A DNA stretch of 64,000 nucleotides from Symbiodinium natans (GCA_905221605.1 CAJNDS010000147.1:709773-773772), one strand, 5' to 3'; positions 8,987-18,534 are shown, counted from the stretch's first letter. Translations and numbers: made by a program. The notes: a model not told the origin generated them from the letters alone.

Positions 8987-9070
8987 GCATGTGTCCGGCT
9001 GCTGCTGGGTGAGTGGGAGGCGTTCCAGGAGGTGACGGCCTTAGCCAGCTTTACTGAAGCTGTGGCTTGA
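8987..9070 (+). CDS. Terminal exon with stop codon
   Basis: Immediately after GTCCCCAAG the frame ACVRLLLGEWEAFQEVTA/LASFTEAVA ends in TGA (9068-9070), 27 codons. The acceptor context equals that of the other IE-H introns of this gene. I take this as the 3' end of the coding region that begins by 4996; downstream sequence becomes AT-rich. Confidence 0.55.
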   Translation, partial: ACVRLLLGEWEAFQEVTALASFTEAVA

Positions 9071-9094
9071 TGTAAAGTTATAAGAGTGTGTGTT

Positions 9095-9420
9095 ATGTTA
9101 ATATATATATATATATAATTATATATATGTATGTGAATTTCGTATTCAGATATTATGACACTATTTTCATCTGGTTGCCATATATCATATCGTTCTTTTT
9201 AGAGTATGGATTTATTCAGAATAATATCGTGCCAGAGCAAGGAATGCTAACTTCATTAGTATATTAGTATATCAGATATTATTGTCTTAGTATACTAACA
9301 TACTCGTCTACCAAGAGAGCGATAATCCGGAAGCCTACAGCAGGTGCCAAAGTGCAGCAAAGTGTGGCATGTTCCAACAGCCGACCATCCGCGAAAAAGG
9401 TGCCACGTGACTCCTAGGGT
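9095..9420. other. AT-rich intergenic sequence
   Basis: (TA)n around 9102-9130, then low-complexity ATATTA/TAGTATA words to about 9310. No open frame or telomeric array. It fits an intergenic or 3' flanking position after the terminal exon. Confidence 0.5.
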
Positions 9421-9779
9421 TCAGGGTTTAGGGCTTTAGGGTTCAGCCTTTGGGGTTTAGGGCTTAGGGCTTAGGGTGTCTAAATCATCCAACCCCCAAA
9501 AAGAGCCGTGCACTTTGAGAGGGCTGTGCATTTTACATGTGCTCCCTCGAACCTCACGCGCTGCTTTCAGCAGCAGCCTGATGAAAGGGAGATCCACTGA
9601 TTAAGCCTGAGAACTCGGTCCAAGCTTAAACCCTGAACCGTATAAACCCTCAGCTCCCTTTCCCAACATCAAACCCCAGGCCTTAAACATGAGGTTTAGG
9701 GTTTGGGGGTTAGGCCTTCAGCCCACAACCCCTGAACCCTGCACCCTCCAAAACCTGTTGTCCTTCAGTTCCCGTGGGA

Positions 9780-10169
9780 CATGCGCCAGCAGCCATAAAC
9801 CTTGCTTCCTAAACCCTAAAGCCTAAAGCCTAAAGCCTAAACCCTAAGCCCCAAGCCCTAAGCCCTAAGCCCTAAGCCTTGACCCCAAAAGCCTCACCAC
9901 TGTAAGCCCCCCAAACCCTACCGGCCGGGCATACGCCCTTTATACCTACAATCCAGAAGCCCTCAACACCAAGGCTCGCACCCTGTGAAGCCCGATCCCG
10001 AAACGCTGACCCCTAAAATCTAAACCCTAAACCCTCAACCCGAAACCCGAAACCCGAAACCCGAAACCCGAAACCCGAAACCCTAAACCCTAAACCCTAA
10101 ACCCTAAACCCTAAACCCTAAACCCTAAACCCTAAACCCTAAACCCTAAACCCTAAACCCTAAACCCTA
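9780..10169. repeat. CCTAAGCC-degenerate and (CCCTAAA)n array
   Basis: Variant units (CCTAAGC, CCCGAAA) grade into about 13 perfect CCCTAAA units (10079-10169). Blocks of the same variant in tandem (five CCCGAAA in a row) indicate local amplification. Confidence 0.85.
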
Positions 10170-10189
10170 ACAAACCTCTGAGAGGAGCC

Positions 10190-10276
10190 CGTGTCGAGCA
10201 AACCCTGGGGTTTTGCGAACGGCGTGGGCCGCTGGGCAGACCACACGGAGGAGTCCCCGAACGCATCCGAGGCCAG
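10190..10276 (+). CDS. Candidate exon 'EEPVSSKPWGFANGVGRW'
   Basis: A unique GC-rich island between a CCCTAAA array on the left and a TTTAGGG array on the right, open as EEPVSSKPWGFANGVGRW then ADHTEESPNASEA. It ends CCAG/GGTTCAGGG. Confidence 0.4.
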
Positions 10277-10389
10277 GGTTCAGGGTTCAGGGTTTAGTGT
10301 TTAGGGTTCAGGGTTCAGGGTTTAGGGTTTTAGGGTTTTAGGGTTTAGGGTTTAGGGTTTGGGGTTTTAGGGTTTAGGGTTTAAGGTCT
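10277..10389. repeat. (TTTAGGG)n with TTCAGGG variants
   Basis: About 15 units, including TTCAGGG and TTTTAGGG. Opposite in orientation to the array left of the exon island. Confidence 0.85.
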
Positions 10390-10512
10390 TCCTGGCAGTA
10401 CTTCAGAGCCCAGGTTCAAAAGGGGTTCGGGTTAAGGGTTTGGGGTTTGGGTTTAGGGTTTAGGGTTTGGGGTTTGGGGTTTAGGGCATTGCGGGTACCC
10501 TAAACCTTTTCG

Positions 10513-10611
10513 AACGTGGCAGATTGGCTGGCTGTTGGCTTCGGCGGTGAAAGTTCAGGGATCAACACAGTGCCTGACAGTCACGAGCCTTGTGCACGGC
10601 TAGTATCAAAG
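10513..10611 (+). CDS. Candidate exon 'NVADWLAVGFGGESSGIN'
   Basis: 33 codons are open, reading NVADWLAVGFGGESSGIN then TVPDSHEPCARLVSK, and end AAAG/GTTGGA. No family is recognised. Confidence 0.4.
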
Positions 10612-11023
10612 GTTGGAACTATATAACAAGGGGCCCAAATCAAGGGCCCATACTTCGGATCCCCTACTTGTTGGTTCATGGTACTTCGTAACCCACTTAT
10701 ATCTGTACGTATAGCCCAATTATACCCCTATTGGGGTACTTGAGGGGCTCATATGTGGGTCGTAGCTACCCGGTTTAGGTTTTGGGGTTTCTGTCTTGAG
10801 GTTTAGTGGCTTTGGGCTTAAGGTGCCACTCAACCCGACAATCTAAGGGCCAAATTAGGAGTATGTTAACGGAAACCCTTAGGGGTACAACCGTAGAGGT
10901 GCGAGTCTTAACCCCGTGAGAACCCCCTAAAGCCCTTAGGGTTTAGGGTTTAGGGTTTAGGGTTTAGGGTTTAGGGGTTGAAAAGCCCCAAAGCTGCAAG
11001 GGCTTTGACTCCCCCATGTGCAG

Positions 11024-11068
11024 GCTGAGAGCCAGAGACCCGCTGTGGCTTCTGCATCTGAAGAGGAG
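11024..11068 (+). CDS. Short candidate exon 'AESQRPAVASASEEE'
   Basis: Begins after CATGTGCAG and ends GAG/TTTAGGG, so that a GT donor falls in GTTTAGGG. The peptide is low complexity and acidic. Confidence 0.35.
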
Positions 11069-11685
11069 TTTAGGGTTTAGGGCTTAGGGTTTAGGGTGGG
11101 CTTAGGAATTACTTTGTCATAGTGGGGGAACATCTTACATGTTTCATGGTACCTCAACACAATAAGGAATAGATATGTAAATTTAATTTCTATCCTAACC
11201 ATGAACTAGATAAGGGTTTGCGAAGGTCAGCTGGGGGATCCTGCCTTTCTATCATACTGGTACCCTACCTTAGGGCCCCTTGCCTGAGGCCCTAGTGAGA
11301 GTTCTGCTGTAGCCCTGAGCCACAAACCCTAAACCCTCAACCCTTCCCCTAAACCCCTAAACCCTTTTAAGCCCCTATAAACCCTTACCCCTAAAACCCC
11401 TAAACCCTAAACCTGAACCGAAAAGCCCCCGCAACCCAGAAGGTGTCCACGACGCACATTGAACGTGAGGGTGAGCTAAACTGTGGAGGCATTTGGGGAC
11501 CCCTGTAGGGTCATAAGGGTTTAGGGTTTGGGGTTTAGGGAGGCTTACCGGCAAAAACCTGAATACTTCACCCGGGACCCAACGAGGTATGTATTGCAAT
11601 TCCATTCGATCACCCTAGTAGGGATTGTAGCAGCAGTCTAGCCCATATAAAGAACCCCGATTACAAGAGTCATGTGGTCCCCAAG

Positions 11686-11781
11686 GCACGTGTCTTTGCG
11701 CAGGACCCTGCCCGGCAAATTTCAATCAGCAGCCAGAACCAAGAAGCCGCCCCTCCGACACAGGACCCTCTGTGCTGTTAG
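11686..11781 (+). CDS. Candidate exon with in-frame stop 'ARVFAQDPARQISISSQN'
   Basis: Follows an IE-H right arm (GTGGTCCCCAAG) in the same way as 8987. 31 codons then TAG: ARVFAQDPARQISISSQN, QEAAPPTQDPLCC. A similar Gln/Pro/Asp-rich piece is at 12922, so both may be linker-encoding exons of one gene, or 11779 may be its stop. Confidence 0.45.
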   Translation, partial: ARVFAQDPARQISISSQNQEAAPPTQDPLCC

Positions 11782-11862
11782 GCAACCCAAAGCCTCCTAG
11801 GTAGTACCTGTTTGAACCCTAAAACGGGTTTATGGCTCCACCGACCTTTTTTCAATAGCATA

Positions 11863-11953
11863 CCCAAAGGCTCCTATGTAGTACTTTTTTGGGGTAGTGT
11901 ACTAGTATCCCCAATAACTAACCCCAAAAGGAACTACATAAAGGAGCCTTCAG
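11863..11953. mobile_element. IE-F element
   Basis: The arms CCCAAAGGCTCCTATGTAGTACTTTTTTGGGGTAGT and ACTAACCCCAAAAGGAACTACATAAAGGAGCC are inverted copies around ACTAGTATCCCC. Further copies are at 22440, 36452, 55495 and 60547. Confidence 0.75.
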
Positions 11954-12204
11954 GTAGATTAGGGGGAGAGGGGGGCGTGTATCAACACAGAAAAGGCGCC
12001 CTCTGAATGCCCAAACCCTAAATCCCAAACCCTACCTTGGGCATCCGTTTACATCCCAATGGTGTGCAGAAGGGGATCCCTAAACCCTAAACCCTAAACC
12101 CTAAACCCTAAACCCTAAACCTCAAACCAGAGAAATTCCTTAGTTTAGGGAATGTCAATGACAGGCCCTTCACACCCGGAGCTTGTTTAAACTCCTCGTC
12201 TTGT

Positions 12205-12300
12205 TTGTAGGGTTTCGGGTATGGGGTTTAGGGTTTGGGGTTTAGGGTTTAGGCAGGGTTTAGGGTTTAGGGTTTCGGGTTTAGGGTTTAGGGTTCCAAA
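12205..12300. repeat. (TTTAGGG)n with variants
   Basis: TTTAGGG, TTTCGGG and TTTGGGG units in a row, with a CCCTAAA array at 12077-12125 on the other side of a short unique piece. Confidence 0.8.
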
Positions 12301-12921
12301 CCACAGAGGAAGAGGCAGGGGTTTTAGGGCCCGCACGAATAAACTGATGGAAGGGCCTTAAATACTGGGGGTCTTGGGCCCTGCGGGTTGCTTCCGCACC
12401 TCAGCTCTTCATGTGGACCCCCTTTTTTCATTGCGCAAGGAAGGCTTCCCTGATTGCTGGGCACTAAAACATGTACCCAAGAACTGCCTTTTACCTTGGG
12501 GTGCTAGATGATTCCTAAAAGGTTCAGTGTGAATATGTAAGAGGATTCTTGTTCGTAGAGTAGGCTATATAACAGGGGCCATTCGGTCCCCTAACTACTG
12601 CTAAAATGCCTATGAAGATTATGTGTATATATATATATATTATATAATATTATATATATATATTGGCCAATTCTTATCCCTAAGCCCTAACTCCCACAGT
12701 CGGGTTTCTGTTTGGCCTTTTGGCTTGCAAAGGAGTTGTATGGTTGCCTCACACAGGGACGGCACCTCCTACTGTAGTAGTAGCTGTAGTTATGCGGAAC
12801 TTCTACTGACCGAAGTTATACAGCGCCTGTGATCCTTTCAGGCCCATGCAAGTTACAACCGGTGGGGTGGGGGGGGTTTAGGGTTTAGGGTTTAGGGTGC
12901 CTCCTGGCGGCCTGATTGCAG

Positions 12922-13010
12922 GACCCTGCGCCGCAGGCGCCAAGCAGCAGTATCAAGGATGCTGCCACACCTCCGGTGCAGGACTCCTGTGTCCCTGACT
13001 GCCTTGGGGA
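12922..13010 (+). CDS. Candidate exon 'DPAPQAPSSSIKDAATPP'
   Basis: Acceptor GATTGCAG, then 30 open codons DPAPQAPSSSIKDAATPP, VQDSCVPDC, ending at GC/CTTGGGGACTACATGGAACC, the left arm of an IE-H element. Both borders match the 4996-9070 gene. Confidence 0.5.
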
Positions 13011-13172
13011 CTACATGGAACCCTGTTCAGGGGTACTTATAACTAGTCTGCTTATGACCTACTTAGGCGGACTTAGGAGGCTTGTATATTAGGCACACAT
13101 CAAGAGCCCGCGCCATGCTTTGCGTCCCAGGAGGGTTTAGGCTTAGGGTTTAGGGTTTAGGGCTAAGGGGAC

Positions 13173-13258
13173 CTTCTGCCGAGAAAAAACAGGATGCATT
13201 CCTGCGCCACACCCCAGCCTTCAGAGTCCCTCCTTGCCAAAGGAAAGCCGCGGCCTGT
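13173..13258 (+). CDS. Candidate exon 'PSAEKKQDAFLRHTPAF'
   Basis: 28 open codons, PSAEKKQDAFLRHTPAF then RVPPCQRKAAAC, ending at GT/GTAGTAGG. A second frame is also open, so the frame choice is uncertain. Confidence 0.35.
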
Positions 13259-13494
13259 GTAGTAGGTGTGTAGCTCGGTGAAGCACGAGAGACTACCATA
13301 TGTAAACTAGTATGTGTATGTGTATATATATATACACATATATTTATTCATTGATTTATTTGCTTACTTATGTATTATCTAATGTGTATGTGATATCTGC
13401 AACCCTTGACAACGAAGGACGAAGGAAACACCAAAAGGCCGAACCCTAACAGCAAAACCCTAAACTGTTGTGCCCACCGATCACGAGTGCGCAG

Positions 13495-13542
13495 GAGACG
13501 GAGCGGCGTAAGCGGAAGAAAGCCCGGAGAAGCAAGAAAGAG
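13495..13542 (+). CDS. Candidate basic exon 'ETERRKRKKARRSKKE'
   Basis: Acceptor GTGCGCAG and donor GAG/GTGGGG border 16 codons that are almost all Lys/Arg/Glu. Such a stretch could be a nuclear localisation or RNA-binding segment (inference). Confidence 0.45.
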
Positions 13543-14160
13543 GTGGGGTTTAGGGTTTAGGGTTTATAAGTTTAGGGTTTAGGGGGGTTGGGGGGGGGAG
13601 GGCGGTTAGGACTACAGGGCCGGTGCTTTACCGGGTTTTCGGGATAAGGGCATGTTAATCTCCGTTTCGGGCGCCTAGCAGCAAAAGCAAGGTCTTGTTT
13701 GACTCACGTATGGGCTCCTTGACGGGCTCATGCAGTCAAAGTACTGGGTCCCCCCCCCCAACATTTGGTGGCGGCTACACGCGATGCCATGTCAGTATCG
13801 CGCTGACTGGGAGCCTCCGTAAGCACGTGCTTTTGGAGCCCTCTGGCAAGCTCTTGTGTGAACCCTGAATAGCTAATACGCATTATGTAGTATACGAGGC
13901 ACGTAACCCTAAACCCTAGCCTTGTCTAATCTTGCCTCGCGCGTGCTCCTCTTCCTTTACGCATTTCATCGCATGGTCGCGAGTTGTTGTTCTCTTTGTA
14001 TTCGCACTTGTTCATCACATTTGTGCCCACAAAGCGACACGCTAGAATTGGAGTGCTGGGGAAATCTTATTTATCAGCGAGGAGTTTAGCTATGCCTCGT
14101 ATACCTTTCTTTAAGTGCGTTCATCGCATGATCGCGTTGTCGCATTGATCCCACATGCGC

Positions 14161-14276
14161 GGACCAAATGAACCCCATGATTGGGGTTATATACCCTATG
14201 CTGTTATAGTCCCTATTAAGGTCTATGGAGCCATAAACCCTTGTAGGGTTCATTTAGTCCCCAAGGGTTAGGGCCT
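14161..14276. mobile_element. IE-H element
   Basis: GGACCAAATGAACCCCATGATTGGGGTTATATACCC...GGTTCATTTAGTCCCCAAGG, close to the family consensus and not telomere-interrupted. Confidence 0.75.
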
Positions 14277-14325
14277 GCAGTCACCATAAAAAATCGAGTT
14301 GATGGAAGGTGATTTCGTTCAACTT

Positions 14326-14402
14326 GCTTGAGAACCCCCAAAAAAGTAAAGGATAATGATCCCTATATTGCGCCTTGGGAGGGAGGGGGTTCTTAGCAAT
14401 CA
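14326..14402. mobile_element. IE-I element
   Basis: The arms TTGCTTGAGAACCCCCAAAAAAG and GGGGGTTCTTAGCAA are inverted; the core ATAATGATCCCTATATTGCGCC is shared with 22509, 47477, 53870 and 60640. Confidence 0.65.
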
Positions 14403-14683
14403 GTGGTTTAGGGTTGTTACACAAGTGCGTAGCAAGCGCAACGCCTGACAAACCCCACCCCAACAACACTCAATTCCCTACTCGGAGGTCCAGCCTCCAA
14501 GTGGGGTGAAACCGTTAAAACCCGAAACCCTTTTTAAACCCAAAGCCTACTCACAGGGTCCCCCTAAACCCTAAACCCTAAACCGTAAACCCTAAACCCT
14601 AAACTCTAAACCCTAAACCCTAAACCCTAAACCCCCAACATTCAGGGGGAGGCTTTCTGCCCCCTTTTTTTGCCTCTTGCCAG

Positions 14684-14752
14684 GCCTTGCCAATGCCCCC
14701 GCCACAGAAGGAGGCCACGCTCTCCTGTCTTCGGTTGCCAAAGCCTTATAAG
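14684..14752 (+). CDS. Candidate exon after TTGCCAG
   Basis: A T-rich tract and TTGCCAG precede an island open in two frames (ALPMPPPQKEATLSCLRL or LANAPATEGGHALLSS). The right side is a CCCTAAA array. Confidence 0.3.
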
Positions 14753-15212
14753 CCTCACTGCGCGCCCTAAACCCTAAACCCTAAACCCTAAACCCTAAAC
14801 CCGAAACCCTAAACCCCAAACCCTAAACCCTAAACCCTAAACCCTAAACCCTAAACCCTAAACCCTAAACCCTAAACCCTTCCCTTTATGAGAGGAGTTG
14901 ACGTCGCCCGGCCTTGAAAGAGCATTGCAAAAAACCCGATGATCTTCCTTCAGTGATGAAGAGTCCCTGCCTGGCTTAGGATTCTCTTCTCGCCCTGCGT
15001 TGCAGTCCCTGTTCTGGGGTTCCCTTTCTTCGTTTAGGGTTTAGGGCTTAGTGTTTGGGTATATATATATATATACACTTATTGGGGGGTCCTATTATCT
15101 CCTACTATTTGGGGTAGATAGATATATATATATATATACATATATATCGAGGGTTCAGGGACCCTAAACCCTAAACCCTAGACCCTAAACCCTAAACCCC
15201 CAAATCTCGGAA

Positions 15213-15305
15213 CATGTTGGAACGGGGCAGCTGGGGCAGGTCCCACCTCAGCCACCGCAGCACCAGGAGGAGGACTTGACCGGGGGGCCCAGAGCTGCTT
15301 GCAAG
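15213..15305 (+). CDS. Candidate Gln/Pro-rich exon
   Basis: Open as GTGQLGQVPPQPPQHQEE then DLTGGPRAACK. CCCTAAA units lie on the left and TTTAGGG units begin at 15315, the common island arrangement here. Confidence 0.4.
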
Positions 15306-15477
15306 TTTCTTTGGGGTTTAGGGTTTAGGGTTGAGGGTTCAGGCAAGCTACTACAGGAGCCCGGTCTGGAGCTTAGGATTTAGGAGCGACCCTAAGGCCT
15401 AAACTAAGTCCCGAAGACCAAAAGTCTCAACTTCTGGACATCTAAACCCGGAGCGCGGAAGCCCATACACCTCCAGG

Positions 15478-15587
15478 ACCCAGAGTAGGACCTTATTCCT
15501 TTTTTGTTTTTTAAGAGTTTCAGCTTTTTCTTAGAGCACCTCCCTTGTTATTCCCGGGTTACTCTTGGGTCTAGACTTAGACTGTTT
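15478..15587. mobile_element. IE-K element
   Basis: Left word GGACCCAGAGTAGGACCTTATTCC, right word GGGTTACTCTTGGGTCTAGAC. The same pair occurs at 33087, 39208, 39863 and 51792; the arms form an imperfect inverted repeat (CCCAGAGTA / TACTCTTGGG). Confidence 0.6.
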
Positions 15588-16008
15588 CTTGCTTGGCCAG
15601 GGCTGGTGCTGAGCATAAGTCTTGGTACGTGTCTCGTCATTGCCAGGAGCCCAAGCGCGTGATCCGACTGGAGGACCAGCTCGCAGGGAATTTCTAGGTG
15701 GGTGGCTGAACATGCTGGTGGAAGCCCGCAACCACAACCCCAAACCCTAAACCCCGTTGAGTCCTGACAATCTGGCGAAGACACTCAATCGCTGTGGACT
15801 TTGGTATCCTCGTCTAGAAGGGGCGAGGCCCTAAACTTCTGAACCCATAAACAAAACCAAAAACAAGAACAGACCCTAAACTCGGGACCTGGAAGCTACC
15901 CCCCCCCCCCAAGGAGAAGCAAAGCTCCCCCACTTGTTTCTAAGCACGTTGCCTTTTTGTTTTGAGGTGGACCGTAACGGGACGCCCTGAACCCTTCACC
16001 CTATTCAA

Positions 16009-16164
16009 ACCCTAAACCCTAAACCCAAACCCCAAACCCTAAACCCCAAACCCTAAACCCTAAACCCTAAACCCTAAACCCTAAACCCTAAACCCTAAAC
16101 CCTAAACCCTAAACCCTAAACCCTAAACCCTAAACCCTAAACCCTAAACCCTAAACCCTAAACC
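16009..16164. repeat. (CCCTAAA)n array
   Basis: About 20 units, perfect from 16060. It is the left partner of the TTTAGGG array at 16268. Confidence 0.92.
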
Positions 16165-16258
16165 AAGCCAGTCAACATGGGCCCAGGAGCTGCTGGGGCT
16201 CCATTTGCGAGCGCCTTCCAGTGCAAGCAAAGACCCAGGACGGGCAGCTCGAGGGGCC
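16165..16258 (+). CDS. Candidate exon 'KPVNMGPGAAGAPFASAF'
   Basis: 31 open codons (KPVNMGPGAAGAPFASAF, QCKQRPRTGSSRGR) lie exactly between oppositely oriented telomeric arrays. Confidence 0.4.
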
Positions 16259-16267
16259 GGGGGGGGG

Positions 16268-16380
16268 TTAGGGTTTAGGGTTTAGGGTTTAGGGTTTAGG
16301 GTTTAGGGTTTAGGGTTTAGGGTTTAGGGTTTAGGGTTTAAAGTTTAGGGTTTATTGGTTAGGGTTTAGTAATTAGGGTT
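16268..16380. repeat. (TTTAGGG)n array
   Basis: About ten perfect units then decayed ones (TTTATTGG, TTTAGTAA). Confidence 0.9.
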
Positions 16381-16683
16381 CCCCCCAATTAAGAGTCTAC
16401 ATGGGGGCTGGGGGGGGGGGGTTAGGGTTTAGGTTAGTACATGGCCGAGGGCTCCGCCGGTTCCTGTTCGGGTTTAGGGTTTGGGGCTTGGGGTTTAGGG
16501 TTTAGGCTGAAGCGTTCTGTTTCTGAGGTTCTTTTTGTTTGGTTGGGGGTGGGGATGGGTGAGGTTAGGGTTGCTTTTTGGGCTGTTAGGACAATGTGTG
16601 TGTTTCGGGTTTCTTGGTGGCCTGTAGGGTTTTGGGGTTGATGCTTCCTTGTGCTTGCAGTGGTTGCAGGGTGTATGACTCCC

Positions 16684-16855
16684 CTTAACCCTAAACCCTA
16701 AACCCTAAACCCTAAACCCGAAACCCGAAACCCAAAACCCTAAACCCTAAACCCTAAACCCTAAAACCCTAAAACCCTGAAACCCGAAAACCCTAAAACC
16801 CTAAAACCCTAAAACCCTAAAACCCTAAACCCCTAAACCCCTAAACCCTAAACAG
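16684..16855. repeat. (CCCTAAA)n / CCCTAAAA array
   Basis: Starts with 7-mers, passes through CCCGAAA variants, then switches to the 8-mer CCCTAAAA repeated several times. Confidence 0.9.
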
Positions 16856-16892
16856 TTGCGGCTATGTTTGGGGCAACACCCGCCCTGGCCAG

Positions 16893-16948
16893 GATCCTCC
16901 AACGGCCCAGGAAGACCCGCGGCTGGAGCGGCAAATGATGGATATGTT
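16893..16948 (+). CDS. Candidate exon 'DPPTAQEDPRLERQMMDM'
   Basis: Acceptor CTGGCCAG then 18 codons DPPTAQEDPRLERQMMDM up to the IE-D arm at 16953. A longer upstream start in another frame is possible. Confidence 0.4.
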
Positions 16949-16952
16949 ATAG

Positions 16953-17212
16953 GGTTCTTAAGGGAGGGTTTAGGGTTTAGGGTTTAGGGTTTAGGGTTTA
17001 GGGTTTAGGGTTTAGGGTTTAGGGTTTAGGGTTTAGGGTTTAGGGTTTAGGGTTTAGGGTTTAGGGTTTAGGGTTTAGGGTTTAGGGTTTAGGGGGTTCG
17101 TAAGGTCCCCTAATACTCCATAATACTCCCTAATGCTCCCTAAGGCTCCCTAAGCTTCCCTTAGGCCCCAAGCTTCCCTAGGTACCTACCCCCCTTGATC
17201 CCTTCAGAACCC
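16953..17212. mobile_element. IE-D element with 18-unit telomeric array
   Basis: Left arm GGTTCTTAAGGGAGGG, then 18 TTTAGGG units (16969-17092), then the family core GGTCCCCTAATACTCC/CTAAGGCTCCCTAAGCTTCCC, right arm CCTTCAGAACC (diverged). The same architecture is seen at 44587, 50921 and 56374. Confidence 0.75.
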
Positions 17213-17335
17213 TACAGATATGTTCGCAAGGGTGCCGGATCTGGGAGCTTGTCCTAGAGACCTCCCGCAATGTTAGGTGCACCCTAAACCCTTAACCCGA
17301 AGCCCTAAACCCTAAACCCTAGAAGTGCAAGTTCA

Positions 17336-17485
17336 ATGTCGCCGAAACTTTCGGAGCTTGAAGCATCCGTGGTGCCGTGCCTGGACGACGACAAAGTCCA
17401 GGCAATGCTGAGTGGCATCGCCACGGATCTTCTCTTGACACGCCGGTTAATTGGGCAGCACATCAACAAGCATGACACGCGCTGA
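17336..17485 (+). CDS. Small ORF / exon 'MSPKLSELEASVVPCLDD'
   Basis: ATG to TGA, 49 codons: MSPKLSELEASVVPCLDD, DKVQAMLSGIATDLLL, TRRLIGQHINKHDTR. It has good amphipathic-helix character and follows a short CCCTAAA array. The same frame after TGA continues open as PPSWRKLTRARDENGG and RWRFVLPSPNRVQNIRG up to TAG at about 17629. So the TGA may be a real stop, a decayed codon, or lie near an unrecognised intron. Confidence 0.5.
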   Translation: MSPKLSELEASVVPCLDDDKVQAMLSGIATDLLLTRRLIGQHINKHDTR

Positions 17486-17628
17486 CCACCTTCCTGGCGG
17501 AAGCTGACTAGGGCTCGAGATGAAAACGGTGGACCTCGCTGGCGGTTTGTTCTGCCAAGCCCGAACCGCGTTCAGAACATCCGGGGTTTTTTGGTTGTAT
17601 GGAACAATGTCTACGGTCATCCTCAGTT
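17486..17628 (+). CDS. Continuation frame after the TGA, possible exon or decayed exon
   Basis: In frame with the previous ORF: RWRFVLPSPNRVQNIRG, FLVVWNNVYGHPQ. The piece FLVVWNN recalls the VVVWN strand motif of GT64-type (exostosin) glycosyltransferases, but seven residues prove nothing. An opposite-strand frame of 70 codons overlaps it (17447-17659). Confidence 0.3.
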
Positions 17629-17730
17629 CAGTTAGGAAGGCTGTCAAGTTGTTGGACATTGCTTCCTGCCTAGTTCATCTATGCAACGGTTGCATCACCA
17701 TCTCCACTACAACATGAAGATCGCGATCTG

Positions 17731-17845
17731 CTTGGAGGTTCATGGTACTTCTTATCCAATTATGACTGTACTTATAACCCATTTATAAGCCCCCTTAAGT
17801 GCCCTAATATAGTTATAAGTACAGTTATACGTACAGTTATAAGTC
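17731..17845. mobile_element. IE-G element
   Basis: Starts CTTGGAGGTTCATGGTACTTCTTATCC and contains TATAAGTACAGTTATA(A/C) in duplicate at the right. The terminal right arm is lost. It directly follows a frame reading HHHLHYNMKIAIC. Confidence 0.6.
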
Positions 17846-17970
17846 GAAATAAACAATCGTCATCATTATCGTGCCCTTAAAAGGAATAGTGTTTTTTCAT
17901 TTTTGGGGGGTTCGTAAGCAAATAGTAGTATAGTAGGGAACCCAAGAAGTAACCCCCCCCCCCCCCCCAA

Positions 17971-18058
17971 TTTCGGAAACCCCCATATAAATTGGGATGT
18001 TCACCCTTATACTAACAGCTCCGTAATAGGGATTCTTAGTATAAGGGGGAACACCCAA
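17971..18058. mobile_element. IE-B right end followed by IE-C element
   Basis: TTTCGGAAACCCCCATATAA is an IE-B right arm. IE-C follows at 17992-18058: TTGGGATGTTCACCCTTATACTAACAGCTCCGTAATAGGGATT..TTAGTATAAGGGGGAACACCCAA. Confidence 0.65.
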
Positions 18059-18149
18059 CCTATAAGCCTTAAACCCCAACCGTCCTACACAATCTGGTAT
18101 GGAACCCTAAACCCTAAACTCTAAACCCCAAACCCTAAATCCTAAATAG

Positions 18150-18209
18150 CTTGCCAGAGATGGTTCAAAAAAAGGTGTTTTTTCTTTGGCCTCTTGTGGG
18201 GTCACACAG
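18150..18209 (+). CDS. Candidate exon 'LARDGSKKGVFSLASCGV'
   Basis: 20 codons ending CACACAG immediately before the IE-B arm CATATGGGGG at 18211. The left border is not defined. Confidence 0.4.
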
Positions 18210-18210
18210 G

Positions 18211-18343
18211 CATATGGGGGTTTACGATGCTAGGGGTACCTTATTGGCGTTTAGGGTTTAGGGTTGGGGGCTCCTTATTTTAAGAGAATCCTACTATTTT
18301 GGGGTCTATATTCGGGGTCCCTTATTTTCGTCATCCCCATATA
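18211..18343. mobile_element. IE-B element with TTTAGGG units
   Basis: CATATGGGGGTTTACGATGCTAGGGGTACC on the left and CCCTTATTTTCGTCATCCCCATATAG on the right, with GGGTTTAGGGTTGGG inside. Confidence 0.65.
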
Positions 18344-18422
18344 GCAGAGTTCGCTGGAGCGCTCGAAGAATCACCAAGCATATCCCAAACCCATACCCCT
18401 TCACCTGTAAAAGTGGCATATT
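18344..18422 (+). CDS. Candidate exon between two elements 'AEFAGALEESPSISQTHT'
   Basis: Open as AEFAGALEESPSISQTHTPSPVKVAYY, lying exactly between IE-B (ending 18343) and IE-A (starting 18423). Confidence 0.5.
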
Positions 18423-18534
18423 ACCCTACGGGCCCATGTACCCATATAGTATATACTTGGGCCCTAAAGCAACTACATGGGAACCCCTTTAAGGCCCAAG
18501 TATATACCATATAGGTACATGGACCCTTTGGGTT
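18423..18534. mobile_element. IE-A element, copy 2
   Basis: GGGCCCATGTACCCATATAGTATATACTTGGGCC and its inverted partner GGCCCAAGTATATACCATATAGGTACATGGACCC; highly similar to 251-364. Confidence 0.75.

Noticed and set aside
16009-17092. A true chromosome end
   Set aside because: Telomeric arrays here are short, occur in both orientations and are followed by unique sequence for tens of kb, so they are interstitial.
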